A stretch of 33,550 nt of DNA from a virus. Below are positions 1-7,630 of the stretch, piece after piece. The stretch lies in IMG/VR virus record IMGVR_UViG_3300037843_000150, positions 1 to 33,550 of that record. One strand, written 5' to 3'. The position numbers and the translations under genes were made by a program. Numbering within the stretch: position 1 is the stretch's first letter; the number at the start of each line of letters is the position of its first letter. The notes under the pieces were generated by a model that worked only from the letters and a program-made list of their open reading frames with translations, was not told the DNA's origin and ran no database searches.

Positions 1-262
1 AATCATTGAACCATTCCCTCGATGAGAGCAGATATTTAAACTGCCGGCAAAATTCCTCCAGATGATTCTGAAGCACTCTATAGAAAACCACCAGGTCAGA
101 ATTAAGATCATTGATAGACTCAAATTCAGATTCGGATTTAGCGAAGAAAACCCAAGCTCCTCCAGCGAAAACTTCTGCATATGCCCGGTGTTTCGGGATT
201 AAAGCTATGATTTTTTGAGCTAACCGACTCTTTCCTCCCATCCAACACAATGGGCTTTTCAT
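1..262 (-). CDS. DNA adenine methylase (D12 class), N-terminal part, cut by window edge
   Basis: The 87 visible residues read as the start of a Dam-like N6-adenine methyltransferase. WMGGKSRLAQKII (residues 7-19) is the SAM-binding region, followed by IPKHRAYAEVFAGGAWVFF with the FxGG motif, then SINDLNSDLVVFYRVL. The catalytic DPPY and the stop codon lie beyond the left edge. The ATG at 262 has AAAGGTGA just upstream. The frame is open to position 1. The gene follows the tail-fibre genes, the position that the mom modification gene occupies in Mu. By inference it methylates phage DNA to evade host restriction. The family call is solid; target specificity cannot be read here. Confidence 0.88.
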   Translation of the reverse strand, partial: MKSPLCWMGGKSRLAQKIIALIPKHRAYAEVFAGGAWVFFAKSESEFESINDLNSDLVVFYRVLQNHLEEFCRQFKYLLSSREWFND

Positions 263-304
263 CCGGATCACCTTTACAAGTAAATGCCTGGTCTGCTACC
301 CTCC

Positions 305-430
305 TCGTTGCCCACGTGGGTAGGGGCAGCAGTTTCGGCTGTGATCCGCAGCGCAATCTGCGGGTCGGTGGGGAGGTTGCAGCCTCCCCGCCTGCTCCTT
401 TATTCGAGCAGGCCCCACCGAAGCGGGGCC
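305..430. repeat. Array of tandem GC-rich hairpins (J-like) between fibre accessory gene and methylase
   Basis: Several perfect inverted repeats follow one another: CCCACGTGGG (311-320), CCGCAG/CTGCGG (346-363), GGGGAGG/CCTCCCC (370-389), CTGCTC/GAGCAG (392-411) and GGCCCC/GGGGCC (411-430), the last with a UUCG-type loop in the minus-strand transcript. No U-tract follows, so it is not a plain intrinsic terminator. It resembles the GC-rich elements near 17675 and 26172. It could be a structured leader for the methylase or a small RNA; this is inference. Confidence 0.6.
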
Positions 431-447
431 AAATACAATAATCTGGG

Positions 448-948
448 CTATGGAATCGCCACCGGCTGAGCCGGCGCTATCCATGCCCCGCCCGCCAATG
501 CCGCCGCCAGGGCGGTTTGCAATGCATCGATATATGCGCCCAGGGCCTCGGCGAAACTGGTAAAAGCTGACGTCGACGGGAATATGTGCGGCGCCCCTGC
601 GGCATCCAGCCAGGCCCGCGTAGCCTGACCGTTTGTAAATGTCGATTTAAGCTGGATATAATTCTGTTCGCCGACCAGCTTCAGGAGACTCGCGTCATCG
701 AGCGCATACGTCCCATTGAGCGCCGGCGTCCCTGTCGACACGATCTGGCAGCCAGCCGCGATAGCGGCATTATAGGCCGCCTGCCCAACTTGCGCCGGAG
801 CTGGAGCCGGAGGAGGATCGGGGACATTACCTGCGGCCACCCATTGCAAATAAGTGCGATAATCGGCATTGCGCGGATCGGCCGGGATAAATGCTCCATC
901 ACTTTCGCGGACGATCAAGCTGCCACCAGTTAATTGATATGCGCCCAT
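448..948 (-). CDS. Tail-fibre accessory/assembly-like protein
   Basis: This 166-residue protein starts at an ATG with AAGGAG eight bases upstream. Its N-terminal half (RESDGAFIPADPRN, then YRTYLQWVAAGNVPDPPPAP) has the style of proteins encoded directly after phage tail fibres, where a residue-position phrase is followed by a YxxYLxWxAxGNxPxP segment. The C-terminal half is Ala-rich and helical (about 95-160). By position it probably helps fold or cap the fibre encoded just upstream (959-2593), only 10 bases away. I know of no catalytic motif. The role is inferred from position and sequence style. Confidence 0.6.
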   Translation of the reverse strand: MGAYQLTGGSLIVRESDGAFIPADPRNADYRTYLQWVAAGNVPDPPPAPAPAQVGQAAYNAAIAAGCQIVSTGTPALNGTYALDDASLLKLVGEQNYIQLKSTFTNGQATRAWLDAAGAPHIFPSTSAFTSFAEALGAYIDALQTALAAALAGGAWIAPAQPVAIP

Positions 949-958
949 TGATTACTCC

Positions 959-2593
959 TTAAAGCCGCGCCGAAGCAGTATAATGCACACTGACAGATTG
1001 CCCGGTTGAGACGGACACATTATTTACGAAGGGCAAGAAACCCGACTCACCGGTAAAATAAATACCTGAAGCTATATCGGTGGCTGTATTATTATTATAT
1101 ATCTTGCCGCTCGCCCCTGTTCCGGGGCTGTAAAGAGTAATCGTAGGACCGATCCTCATTTTTACTGGAATAGTGATCGGAATGGCTGCATAGAAAAAAG
1201 TATTTTCCACAACGTGCGAAGGGGCGCCTGCTGAAGTAATCGTGCCCGGAGCAACGCCGAAATCATAGCTGCTCTGAAAATACCGCTGGCAGCGCGCCAA
1301 TTCGACGTCAATCGGCCGCATCTCGGGCACGGGCGGGCTGCTGTTAAGGCCGGTCGTGACACCTGGTGTCACTCGAATTTCAACCTCGCCAATCCGAACG
1401 TACCGGCCTGAGTTGCTAAAATTATTTCCAAAGTCGAAAACAAGCCCATAGCCGGTCCCGGCATAACTTGAAGCCGTAAATGTATAGGCTATTTGCGTCC
1501 ACGCGTTATTTGGGCAGGATTGCAAACTCGTTGTATTAAGATCGGTGAAGGGACTATACCCCCAGTTATCTTGCAATCTGGCCATCCATGTTGTGAGGGT
1601 GGGGGTGATGGGGCCTCCGGTGCCGTTGAAAATCTGCGCCTGAACGGTAACAGTCTGGCCGGCCATTTGTTGGGCCGCATAGCTTTCGATTCTTTGCGCG
1701 CACTGAATATCTGTGACGCCGGAGGCGCCTGTCAATTGCAAACTGTTCAACGTCAGGCCATTGGTCCTCCCCTGCGCCTGTTGAACCGTACAGCTTGCCC
1801 CGGTTGGGGTAACGATCCAGCCTTCGGCGGTATAAGCGCCGGATTGTGTGACCGTCATTGGGCCGGTTCCCGTCGGCCAAATATCGAGGGTCCCGTTGAC
1901 CAAAAGATTGACAAAGCCTCGAATCGGCATCGTGCCGCTGGCTTTTTGCGTAAGAGTTCCGCCGATGAAAGGCGCCCCGGAGACCGCTGAGATACTGGCG
2001 GCAGTGATCGTCGACTGCCCGTACGCAACGGTTACGACATAGAGGGCGATATATCCGGAGTCCGCAGCGGGGGTCGTTTGAGATCCGGTCGGCGCCGGAG
2101 TCCCGTCCTTGACCTGGATCGCGACCGTATCCTGCCTCATGGTGTTTTGCGCCGTCCCGGACCCGCCCGGGCCGCTGTACGCCTGCTGAGGATTGGCGGC
2201 ATTATAATAGCTCAGGACAATCGGGTTGATGTCCTGCTCCTCAAATGCGACCTCGATCAGATAATTAATCGAATATCCGTTGGTGACCGGAGCAATAAAG
2301 GTGAGCTGTACCGGACTGGCGAGAATGCCCTGCTTGACGATACTCGTGGAATCGGTCCCCAGGCTGGAATAGGCATTCTGGTCCGTTACTTCCTGCGCGT
2401 AGATTTCGCCCGCGCCGATCAGGACCGACATGCTCGCGGGGCTTGTGGGCGTGCAGGCAAGACCGTTTACAAGCGGCCCCGGCCCGAGCACGGCGCCTAC
2501 GAGCTTCGCCAGCGCCAGGTAGGCCATCTTATTAACGTTGAGCAGGTCGGTTTCGAGCGGGACCTGTCCTGGATATATGATTTTACGATCCAT
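959..2593 (-). CDS. Tail fibre protein 2 (receptor-binding candidate)
   Basis: This 544-residue protein shares its first 210 or so residues with the neighbouring gene at 2651-3979: MDRKIIYPGQVPLETDLL, NAYSSLGTDS, NYLIEVAFEEQD, GPGGSGTAQNTMRQDT and VSGAPFI all have counterparts. After that the two diverge. The specific part starts NLLVNGTLDIWPTGTG, passes through a beta-rich jelly-roll-like region (QRIESYAAQQMAGQTVTV), and contains RPIDVELARCQRYFQ, a segment common in phage tail-fibre tips. By inference the N-terminus docks on the baseplate and the C-terminus binds the host surface. The start has GTGAAAGG at the end of a family B repeat arm as Shine-Dalgarno. Confidence 0.8.
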   Translation of the reverse strand: MDRKIIYPGQVPLETDLLNVNKMAYLALAKLVGAVLGPGPLVNGLACTPTSPASMSVLIGAGEIYAQEVTDQNAYSSLGTDSTSIVKQGILASPVQLTFIAPVTNGYSINYLIEVAFEEQDINPIVLSYYNAANPQQAYSGPGGSGTAQNTMRQDTVAIQVKDGTPAPTGSQTTPAADSGYIALYVVTVAYGQSTITAASISAVSGAPFIGGTLTQKASGTMPIRGFVNLLVNGTLDIWPTGTGPMTVTQSGAYTAEGWIVTPTGASCTVQQAQGRTNGLTLNSLQLTGASGVTDIQCAQRIESYAAQQMAGQTVTVQAQIFNGTGGPITPTLTTWMARLQDNWGYSPFTDLNTTSLQSCPNNAWTQIAYTFTASSYAGTGYGLVFDFGNNFSNSGRYVRIGEVEIRVTPGVTTGLNSSPPVPEMRPIDVELARCQRYFQSSYDFGVAPGTITSAGAPSHVVENTFFYAAIPITIPVKMRIGPTITLYSPGTGASGKIYNNNTATDIASGIYFTGESGFLPFVNNVSVSTGQSVSVHYTASARL

Positions 2594-2603
2594 GTTTCAG
2601 CCT

Positions 2604-2650
2604 TTCACCACAGAGGCACAGAGATCACAGAGAAAATGCCTATAATGGTT
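2604..2650. repeat. Family B half-element between the two fibre genes
   Basis: This is one arm of the CACAGAGGA-type repeat (2604-2635) plus the A/T-rich loop-like sequence that follows such arms elsewhere (TGCCTATAATGGTTTTA). No inverted partner is present. It lies between the fibre 1 stop (2651) and the fibre 2 start (2593), so it is an incomplete or deleted hairpin at the boundary of a duplicated gene pair. Confidence 0.75.
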
Positions 2651-3979
2651 TTAATATGTCTCCGTCCAATTCGTAAGCGTCGCATAGTCCGTGCCGGCCT
2701 CATAAGTGCCTCCCACAGGAACAATTCCACAAACGGTTATATTTACGTCAAAGCCTCCGGCGCTCGAAGCTATAGTGAGTCCATTTACATACAGATTCAG
2801 TGTCCCGCCCTGTGACGGATTTGATAAGGCATTTACTGAAACAAACATCGGCTTGCCCGTATTGTTCGTATACACAGTGCCGAATTGCCGCCCGGACCTG
2901 ACATTGTATACATTGCTGAATAAATTGACTGACTGGAGATACCGGGCGTCTGCGGATTCACGGTTCAGGGCATGCTTGCTCGCGGTAGCATCTGCAACCT
3001 GGAGCGGGCCGCCTTCGCAATTCAGTAAAATCCAAACTCCAAGCGATGAATTCCATTTAACCTGAGCCCGGCCTCCGGCAAAGATTTCCCCGCCCTGGAG
3101 AGACGCTCCGGCCAGCCCATAGATCGGCGCCCCGTTAAGAGTTGAAGGGCCGGTACTGGAATGGGCCGGTGTGAAAATGAGCACCATCCCGTCACTGGGC
3201 GCGCTGATGGCCGGCGTATAGGTTACCGCATAAGCATTGGCCGATCCGGTATCCGCGCCATAGACGTATGAGCCGTTTTGCACGTTGATCGGCTGCGCAT
3301 AGCGGAGGTCTGCTGTCGCCTCGCTGATCTTCTGGGTAAGGGTTTCGCTGATGAAGGGGGCCCCGGATACATGGGTGATATGATTGCTGCCAATAGCAGT
3401 CTGCCCATAATCCACCTGGACCACAAATAACCCGATGAAGCCCACGTCGACCGTGGGCGTCGCCTGGCTATTGGTAGGCGCCGCAATCCCGGCTTTGGCC
3501 TGGATGATGATAGTATCCTGCCTGACCGTATTTTGGAATGCCCCTGTTCCGCCCGGCCCGCTGTATGGCTGCGCAGGATTGCCGCTGTTGTAATAGGGCA
3601 AAATAGTCGATCCGGCATCGGTTTCAGAAAACGCAACCTCGATCAGGTAATTCACACTGTAGCCGATAGTCGCCGGCTGCGCCAGGTTCAGCGTCGTTTG
3701 GCTCGTGATGATCCCCTGCTTCAGGACTGACCGGGAATCGGTCCCGAGGTCCGAATAGGCATTGGCGTCCAGCGTCTGGAGCGAATAAACCTCGCCGGGA
3801 TTGACAATCACGGAATCGCTCGCCGGATTCGTCGGGACGCATGAAAGGCCGTTGATGAGTGTATTCGTCCCCAGGACCCCGGCCGCCAGTTTCAGCAGGG
3901 CCAGGTATGCGTTTTTTTCGGCGCTTAAAAGATCGGTCGAAAGAGGAATTTGCCCTGAATATACGATTTGTCTGTCCAT
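2651..3979 (-). CDS. Tail fibre protein 1 (paralogue of the next gene)
   Basis: This 442-residue protein begins MDRQIVYSGQIPLSTDLL and is paralogous over about 210 residues to the protein at 959-2593, sharing NAYSDLGTDS, NYLIEVAFSETD, GPGGTGAFQNTVRQDT and HVSGAPFI. Its C-terminal half differs and is beta-rich (HSSTGPSTLNGAPIYGL, NRESADARYLQSVNLFSN), as in phage tail fibre shafts and tips. The ATG has TTGGAG eight bases upstream, directly after a family E arm. Position after the gp48-like baseplate gene supports a tail-fibre role. The repeated head and variable tail suggest duplication followed by C-terminal diversification. Confidence 0.8.
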   Translation of the reverse strand: MDRQIVYSGQIPLSTDLLSAEKNAYLALLKLAAGVLGTNTLINGLSCVPTNPASDSVIVNPGEVYSLQTLDANAYSDLGTDSRSVLKQGIITSQTTLNLAQPATIGYSVNYLIEVAFSETDAGSTILPYYNSGNPAQPYSGPGGTGAFQNTVRQDTIIIQAKAGIAAPTNSQATPTVDVGFIGLFVVQVDYGQTAIGSNHITHVSGAPFISETLTQKISEATADLRYAQPINVQNGSYVYGADTGSANAYAVTYTPAISAPSDGMVLIFTPAHSSTGPSTLNGAPIYGLAGASLQGGEIFAGGRAQVKWNSSLGVWILLNCEGGPLQVADATASKHALNRESADARYLQSVNLFSNVYNVRSGRQFGTVYTNNTGKPMFVSVNALSNPSQGGTLNLYVNGLTIASSAGGFDVNITVCGIVPVGGTYEAGTDYATLTNWTETY

Positions 3980-3987
3980 AAAGACTC

Positions 3988-4100
3988 CAATTTAGGAATT
4001 CAGGAATTTGGGAATTTAGGAATTAAGAGCTCAATTGCTTTTCAATTCTTCAATTAGTTTTAGCCAATTCCTCAATTCCTCAATTCTTCAATTCCTCAAT
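3988..4100. repeat. Family E inverted repeat element
   Basis: Left arm: tandem octamers of GAATTTAG type (3988-4024). Right arm: CAATTCCT and CAATTCTT units (4032-4100). The arms are complementary and would pair in the transcript. It fills the whole spacer between the gp48-like and fibre 1 genes and ends next to the TTGGAG Shine-Dalgarno of fibre 1. Confidence 0.85.
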
Positions 4101-4104
4101 CCGT

Positions 4105-4950
4105 TTATGGTGGGTTGCTGATATTCACCCACGCAATTGTCCCTTCAGGAAGCACGCTCGCGATGGCCGCATAAATATCCGCGTCCGTAACCGCGCCCTG
4201 GATCATATCCAGCGTGCAGTATTCGATCTGCCCGGCGCCATAGCCTCCCGGAGCGGGCGGATAAGCCCCGATGGTCCAGTAGGTGTCCTGCACCGGCGCA
4301 CCGTCAAAGAGCAGCGACGCCGGCGAAAGAGATTGATCCGCGTTGGTTTTGGACCCGGCGCTCGGCGCCGGCGCAACCGGCATGCCATTAAAAAGCAGGG
4401 CGCTAATCCCCGAATCGGACGGCCCGCTAAATCCATATCCCGCCACATTTTTGATACCGGATGGGGACGGCCTGAACGCCTGCACGAAAGCCTGATACTG
4501 CAAAAGCATCGAGCCGTAAGCGCCGGCCGATCCGTAGCCGCTGTTCGGCGCCCCGTACGCGCCGCAATCGCCCGGATTCAGGAGTTCGATAATCTTTGGC
4601 GCCAGGCCGGTCAGTTGTTCGAGGACATCGATCACGCCGTTCCGAGTGGCCCGTTCGCGGAAAATATTGACGATTATGCGCGACAGAAACCGCGCATCGC
4701 TCTCATTGATCTGCCTCGGGAGCGCCCCGCCGAAGAAATCCTGACTGATCAGGTCCAGGAAGCCTTCGGTTGCCGTCTTTATGCGGGTCTGGAGGCGCAC
4801 ATAGGCCAGCAGCGAATATATGAACGAATGCCCGGCAGCCAGGCCCGACAGCACGGCGTCGCGGACCGGGTTCGAATCGCCGTCGAACCACGAGCGCGGC
4901 AGGTAGCTTATGAGCCTGGTTTTGATGTCGTTTTGGTCGCCTATTGCCAT
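4105..4950 (-). CDS. Baseplate/tail protein, Mu gp48 (gpI)-like
   Basis: This 281-residue protein follows baseplate J and precedes the tail fibres, the position of Mu gp48 and P2 gpI. The N-terminal half has the helical pattern of that family: DIKTRLISYLPRSWFDG, LAYVRLQTRIKTATEGFLDLISQDFFG, LPRQINESDARFLSRIIVNIFRERATR, VIDVLEQLTGLAPKIIELL. A Gly/Tyr-rich middle follows, and the C-terminus ends VLPEGTIAWVNISNPP. It is expected to join the wedge to the fibre. The start is an ATG with GGAGAAGG at the end of the family C arm. It is longer than a typical gpI because of the glycine-rich insert at about 125-235. Confidence 0.72.
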   Translation of the reverse strand: MAIGDQNDIKTRLISYLPRSWFDGDSNPVRDAVLSGLAAGHSFIYSLLAYVRLQTRIKTATEGFLDLISQDFFGGALPRQINESDARFLSRIIVNIFRERATRNGVIDVLEQLTGLAPKIIELLNPGDCGAYGAPNSGYGSAGAYGSMLLQYQAFVQAFRPSPSGIKNVAGYGFSGPSDSGISALLFNGMPVAPAPSAGSKTNADQSLSPASLLFDGAPVQDTYWTIGAYPPAPGGYGAGQIEYCTLDMIQGAVTDADIYAAIASVLPEGTIAWVNISNPP

Positions 4951-4963
4951 TCAAGAACCTTCT

Positions 4964-5118
4964 CCACGCGAAGGCGCGAAGACGCGAAGGGAAATATAAA
5001 ATTCCCACTTTAAGGGCAAAAACTTGCTCGACTCGGGCGAGATCCGCGCTGCCGGCAGAAGATATTTTCCCACTTTCCCCACTTTTGCCTTTCTTCGCGC
5101 CTTCGCGGCTTCGCGTGA
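4964..5118. repeat. Family C inverted repeat element with loop
   Basis: Left arm: tandem ACGCGAAG octamers (4964-4991). Right arm: their complement (5089-5118). The roughly 100-base loop contains two TTTCCCACTTT-type segments and CCACTTTTGCC, motifs shared with loops at 8790-8840, 13085-13170 and 20590-20615. It fills the spacer between baseplate J and the gp48-like gene. Confidence 0.85.
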
Positions 5119-5130
5119 AAAGCTCTTTTC

Positions 5131-6261
5131 CTAAAGCACATTTATGCTGCCCGCCCGGACGACCTGCTGATTCGTAGCGGCTACGTCGGCCGTGCCGCCG
5201 TTCAAAAGTATATTCGTGATCGTCGTGATCGCTCCCGCCGGCGCCGCGTCATAGGCCACCTGGGAGAGCCGGGCATAAGAGAGCGCATTCCCGATCCCCA
5301 GGCCGTTGATATAATTTTGAAGCGCGAGTTCGACCGTGCTCACAATCGCCGTGTGATTTTGTCCGGCAGCCGTCGTCAGGGTCATTCCCACGGTTGCGGT
5401 CACGATGCTTGGGCTGAAGACGGCAATCGCCACGGTGAATGCCCGCACGGCATTGACCGCCGAATAAACGGCATTTAAAAAGTCGGATGGCGGGCTGCCG
5501 CTTCCGTCATCGGCCACGACATAAAAATAGCCCATCTGCGTGGCGCCGTTGTACGCCTGGTTGGCCGTAACGGTATAGCTCACAACGTTTCCGAGGCTTT
5601 GGATCGCATACTGGATAGCGGCCAAAGTTGCCTTCGAAAGAGAGCTGAGCCATGCCACGAACCTGGCCCGCGCCGCCGCGTCGGTCTCCGCGTTGGCGCC
5701 CGTGGTGAAGGGGCTCGCATTTGTCACCGCATCGACGTAGGTGATCGCCTGGCTAAGCGTATTTATGGCCCCGGCAGTGGCGTTGCCCTGGCTGCCTGCG
5801 TTGACGGCCTTCACTGTAACGGTTACGCTTGAATTTCCGCCCACGATTACATAACCGTTCAGGCCCGCGCTGTAGGCGGGATTGGTCGTATCGAGAGTGA
5901 CGGCATACTGCTGAGTGCCATCGCTTGTTTGGACCTGGGCGCCGACGGGCACGACCGCCTGCTGAGTAGGGGTAAACCTGGAAAAAGTCGCCTGCCCTGT
6001 GGCGTAGGCTGCCGGGAGCCGCGTAAATCCATAATCGGCAAGCCAGGAATCGAGATCGCTCTTGTTCGACGTCGCCGCCCTGGTGAGGGCCGCAACCTGG
6101 AGGACGAGGGCCTGCAGCCACATTACGACGGCCGCGTTCGCTTCCATTATCGCCCGGATAATCGACCCGACCGTAAAGTCAACGAGCGCCTTAGCCGCGC
6201 CCTGGACCGCGGCCGCCGCGTTCCGGATTATTTGAGTGAAGGTTTGGGTATTAAGAGGCAA
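5131..6261 (-). CDS. Baseplate J-like protein (Mu gp47-like)
   Basis: This 376-residue protein matches baseplate J/gp47 in length and pattern: VDFTVGSIIRAIMEANAAVVMWLQ near the N-terminus, LDSWLADYGFTRLPA, TFSRFTPTQQAVVPVGAQVQT, then ETDAAARARFVAWLSSLSKATLAAIQYAI, and a C-terminal segment on AAPAGAITTITNILLNGG. It forms the baseplate wedge with the gp25-like protein encoded upstream. The start is judged to be TTG at 6261, because GGAGAA lies eight to nine bases before it; this copies the arrangement before the tape measure gene. Upstream in-frame TTGs at 6267 and 6279 are possible but badly spaced. Confidence 0.87.
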   Translation of the reverse strand: MPLNTQTFTQIIRNAAAAVQGAAKALVDFTVGSIIRAIMEANAAVVMWLQALVLQVAALTRAATSNKSDLDSWLADYGFTRLPAAYATGQATFSRFTPTQQAVVPVGAQVQTSDGTQQYAVTLDTTNPAYSAGLNGYVIVGGNSSVTVTVKAVNAGSQGNATAGAINTLSQAITYVDAVTNASPFTTGANAETDAAARARFVAWLSSLSKATLAAIQYAIQSLGNVVSYTVTANQAYNGATQMGYFYVVADDGSGSPPSDFLNAVYSAVNAVRAFTVAIAVFSPSIVTATVGMTLTTAAGQNHTAIVSTVELALQNYINGLGIGNALSYARLSQVAYDAAPAGAITTITNILLNGGTADVAATNQQVVRAGSINVL

Positions 6262-6269
6262 AATCAATT

Positions 6270-6376
6270 CTCCATTCAAAAATTTAGGAATTTAAGAATT
6301 TAGGAATTTAGGAATTGGTTTTTAATCCCTCAATTCTTCAATTCCCCAATGCCTCAATTTTATAATTCCTCAATCG
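6270..6376. repeat. Family E inverted repeat element
   Basis: Octamers of GAATTTAG type (6283-6316) pair with CAATTCTT/CAATTCCC units (6330-6375). The right arm runs slightly into the 3' end of the gp25-like gene. It separates that gene from baseplate J. Confidence 0.82.
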
Positions 6377-6765
6377 TTTTCCACGTTAAAGCTCAACACA
6401 ATCGGCGTGCCCGTTGGCGCGTCCACATATTGGATCCAGACCCACAACGAAAAATCCGGAAGCTGCGTTATGCTCACAACCGGAGGCGGCGAAGGCGCAA
6501 CTACAGCCTCTTGGAGTATCTGGCTCGATGCAATCCCATTGATCTTATCGAGCATATCCTTGCTCTGCGGCTGGCCCACGTATTGCGGCAGCCCGAGTCC
6601 ATAGCTTGGGTCGAAAATATAATCGCCCGGGTTGGTCATGAGGCGTCTCAATATCCGCTGCTTGCCGCGTTCCGTGCCCGTCACGGCCTGAAGATCCCCG
6701 CTATTTGATGCCTCCAGGTCCGTCGACCAGATCTGGTAGAGATCGCTTAGAAGTTGTTGGGCCAT
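6370..6765 (-). CDS. Baseplate wedge protein, gpW/gp25-like (Mu gp46-like)
   Basis: This 131-residue protein is the size of the GPW/gp25 lysozyme-like wedge family. Matching segments are LQAVTGTERGKQRILRRLMTNPGDYIFDPSYGLGLPQYVGQ, then MLDKINGIASSQILQEA and VVSITQLPDFSLWVWIQYV (given here in separate pieces of the family's helix-strand order). Its place between spike and J is the Mu gp45-gp46-gp47 order. The ATG at 6765 is preceded only by a weak GCGAG. It is a structural wedge subunit, with no sign of lysozyme catalysis expected in this family. Confidence 0.82.
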   Translation of the reverse strand: MAQQLLSDLYQIWSTDLEASNSGDLQAVTGTERGKQRILRRLMTNPGDYIFDPSYGLGLPQYVGQPQSKDMLDKINGIASSQILQEAVVAPSPPPVVSITQLPDFSLWVWIQYVDAPTGTPIVLSFNVEND

Positions 6766-6784
6766 AGCTCGCGATGCTCGCAGT

Positions 6785-6930
6785 TTTTAGTTATTAGTTG
6801 TTAGTTTTGAGTAATTATTAGAAACTCAAAACTGGGCACTCACAAAAGATCGTGCCCGGACTTGAATCGTTGAACCACGTTAGCAACGCCAAGCCCGGAC
6901 CTGAACGCAGTGAGGGTCCACTCAAAACTC
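6785..6930. repeat. Family K heptamers with an inverted F element nested inside
   Basis: Heptamers of TTAGTTA/TTAGTTG type occupy 6787-6808. TTTTGAGT (6804-6811) and ACTCAAAACT (6823-6832, and again 6920-6929) give an inverted arrangement. An F element in reverse orientation (about 6836-6919) sits between the two ACTCAAAACT copies, suggesting insertion that duplicated or split the host repeat. It fills the spacer between spike and wedge genes. Confidence 0.7.
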
Positions 6931-7536
6931 TTATGCTACGGGCGGCCCGGTATCCCCACCGCCCAGCGTGCCGCCAGTATGCACATGATTCACAAGACTT
7001 ATCCCGGCGACCGTGATATCACCCCCGGCTGCCGTGAGATTGATATTGCCGGTAACCGTAATCGTTGCGTTGCCCTGGATCGCTACGTCCAGGTTCGTCC
7101 CGACGTTCAGGTCGGCTTCCTTGTTGGCGGTGATAATCAATTTATTCTGTACGGGACTCCACCGGATCATATTGCCGGCTTTGTCCTGAAGGAGGATTTC
7201 ACCGCTTTGGACGGCGTTGGGACTCTTTATCGGCACTTCGACATTATTGAAAAAGAATTTGCTTATTCTGCCGTTGTCCTTGTCCCCGTCCGCGAAAGTG
7301 ACCGAAACCGCCTGCCCGATCTCCGGGCCGAAATAGGCGCCGTATCCGTTTCCAACAAAAACGGACGGCAGCGGGATCCAGCCTGTTTCGTAGCCGTCCG
7401 GCTGGATCATTACCTTGACCGCATAGGCATTGGGGTCATAAGACGTGATCGTGCCGTCTTTTTCTCCAGCCAGGGTCCCGGCCGCCAGCAGCGCCTGCCT
7501 GCGCATGGCATCGTTTAGATCGCCGGCATTTTTCAA
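6931..7536 (-). CDS. Baseplate spike/assembly protein V (Mu gp45-like)
   Basis: This 201-residue protein has the gpV/gp45 layout. An OB-fold region comes first (GTITSYDPNAYAVKVMIQP, GWIPLPSVFVGNGYG, GPEIGQAVSVTFADGD). A repeating beta-helix part follows (NMIRWSPVQNKLIITANK, NLDVAIQGNATITVTGNINLT). It ends in an apex with HVHTGG (His184-x-His186), the metal-binding HxH of membrane-piercing spikes. A TTG at 7536 is the likely start, since GGAG lies seven bases upstream; the TTG at 7548 would lie before that Shine-Dalgarno. It is the central tip that punctures the outer membrane. Confidence 0.88.
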   Translation of the reverse strand: MKNAGDLNDAMRRQALLAAGTLAGEKDGTITSYDPNAYAVKVMIQPDGYETGWIPLPSVFVGNGYGAYFGPEIGQAVSVTFADGDKDNGRISKFFFNNVEVPIKSPNAVQSGEILLQDKAGNMIRWSPVQNKLIITANKEADLNVGTNLDVAIQGNATITVTGNINLTAAGGDITVAGISLVNHVHTGGTLGGGDTGPPVA

Positions 7537-7546
7537 TAAAAACTCC

Positions 7547-7630
7547 AATTTAGGAATTTAAGAATTCAGGAATTAGGCACCTCAATTCCTTAATTGCTTT
7601 TCAATTCCTCAATTCCTCAATCCTTCAATC
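7547..7630. repeat. Family E inverted repeat element
   Basis: GAATTTAA/GAATTCAG units (7547-7575) face CAATTCCT/CAATTCCT units (7582-7628). The hub gene's stop codon (7629-7631) abuts the right arm, and the left arm abuts the spike gene's GGAG. Confidence 0.85.

Noticed and set aside
138-356. Minus-strand 72-residue frame at the left edge
   Set aside because: It overlaps the methylase in another frame. The methylase frame has recognisable motifs and a ribosome site; this one does not.
411-430. Intrinsic terminator after the fibre accessory gene
   Set aside because: The stem and UUCG-type loop fit, but neither strand has a following U-tract.
250-441. Plus-strand frames over the hairpin array
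   Set aside because: They translate palindromic sequence, overlap the methylase start and have no matching upstream signal.
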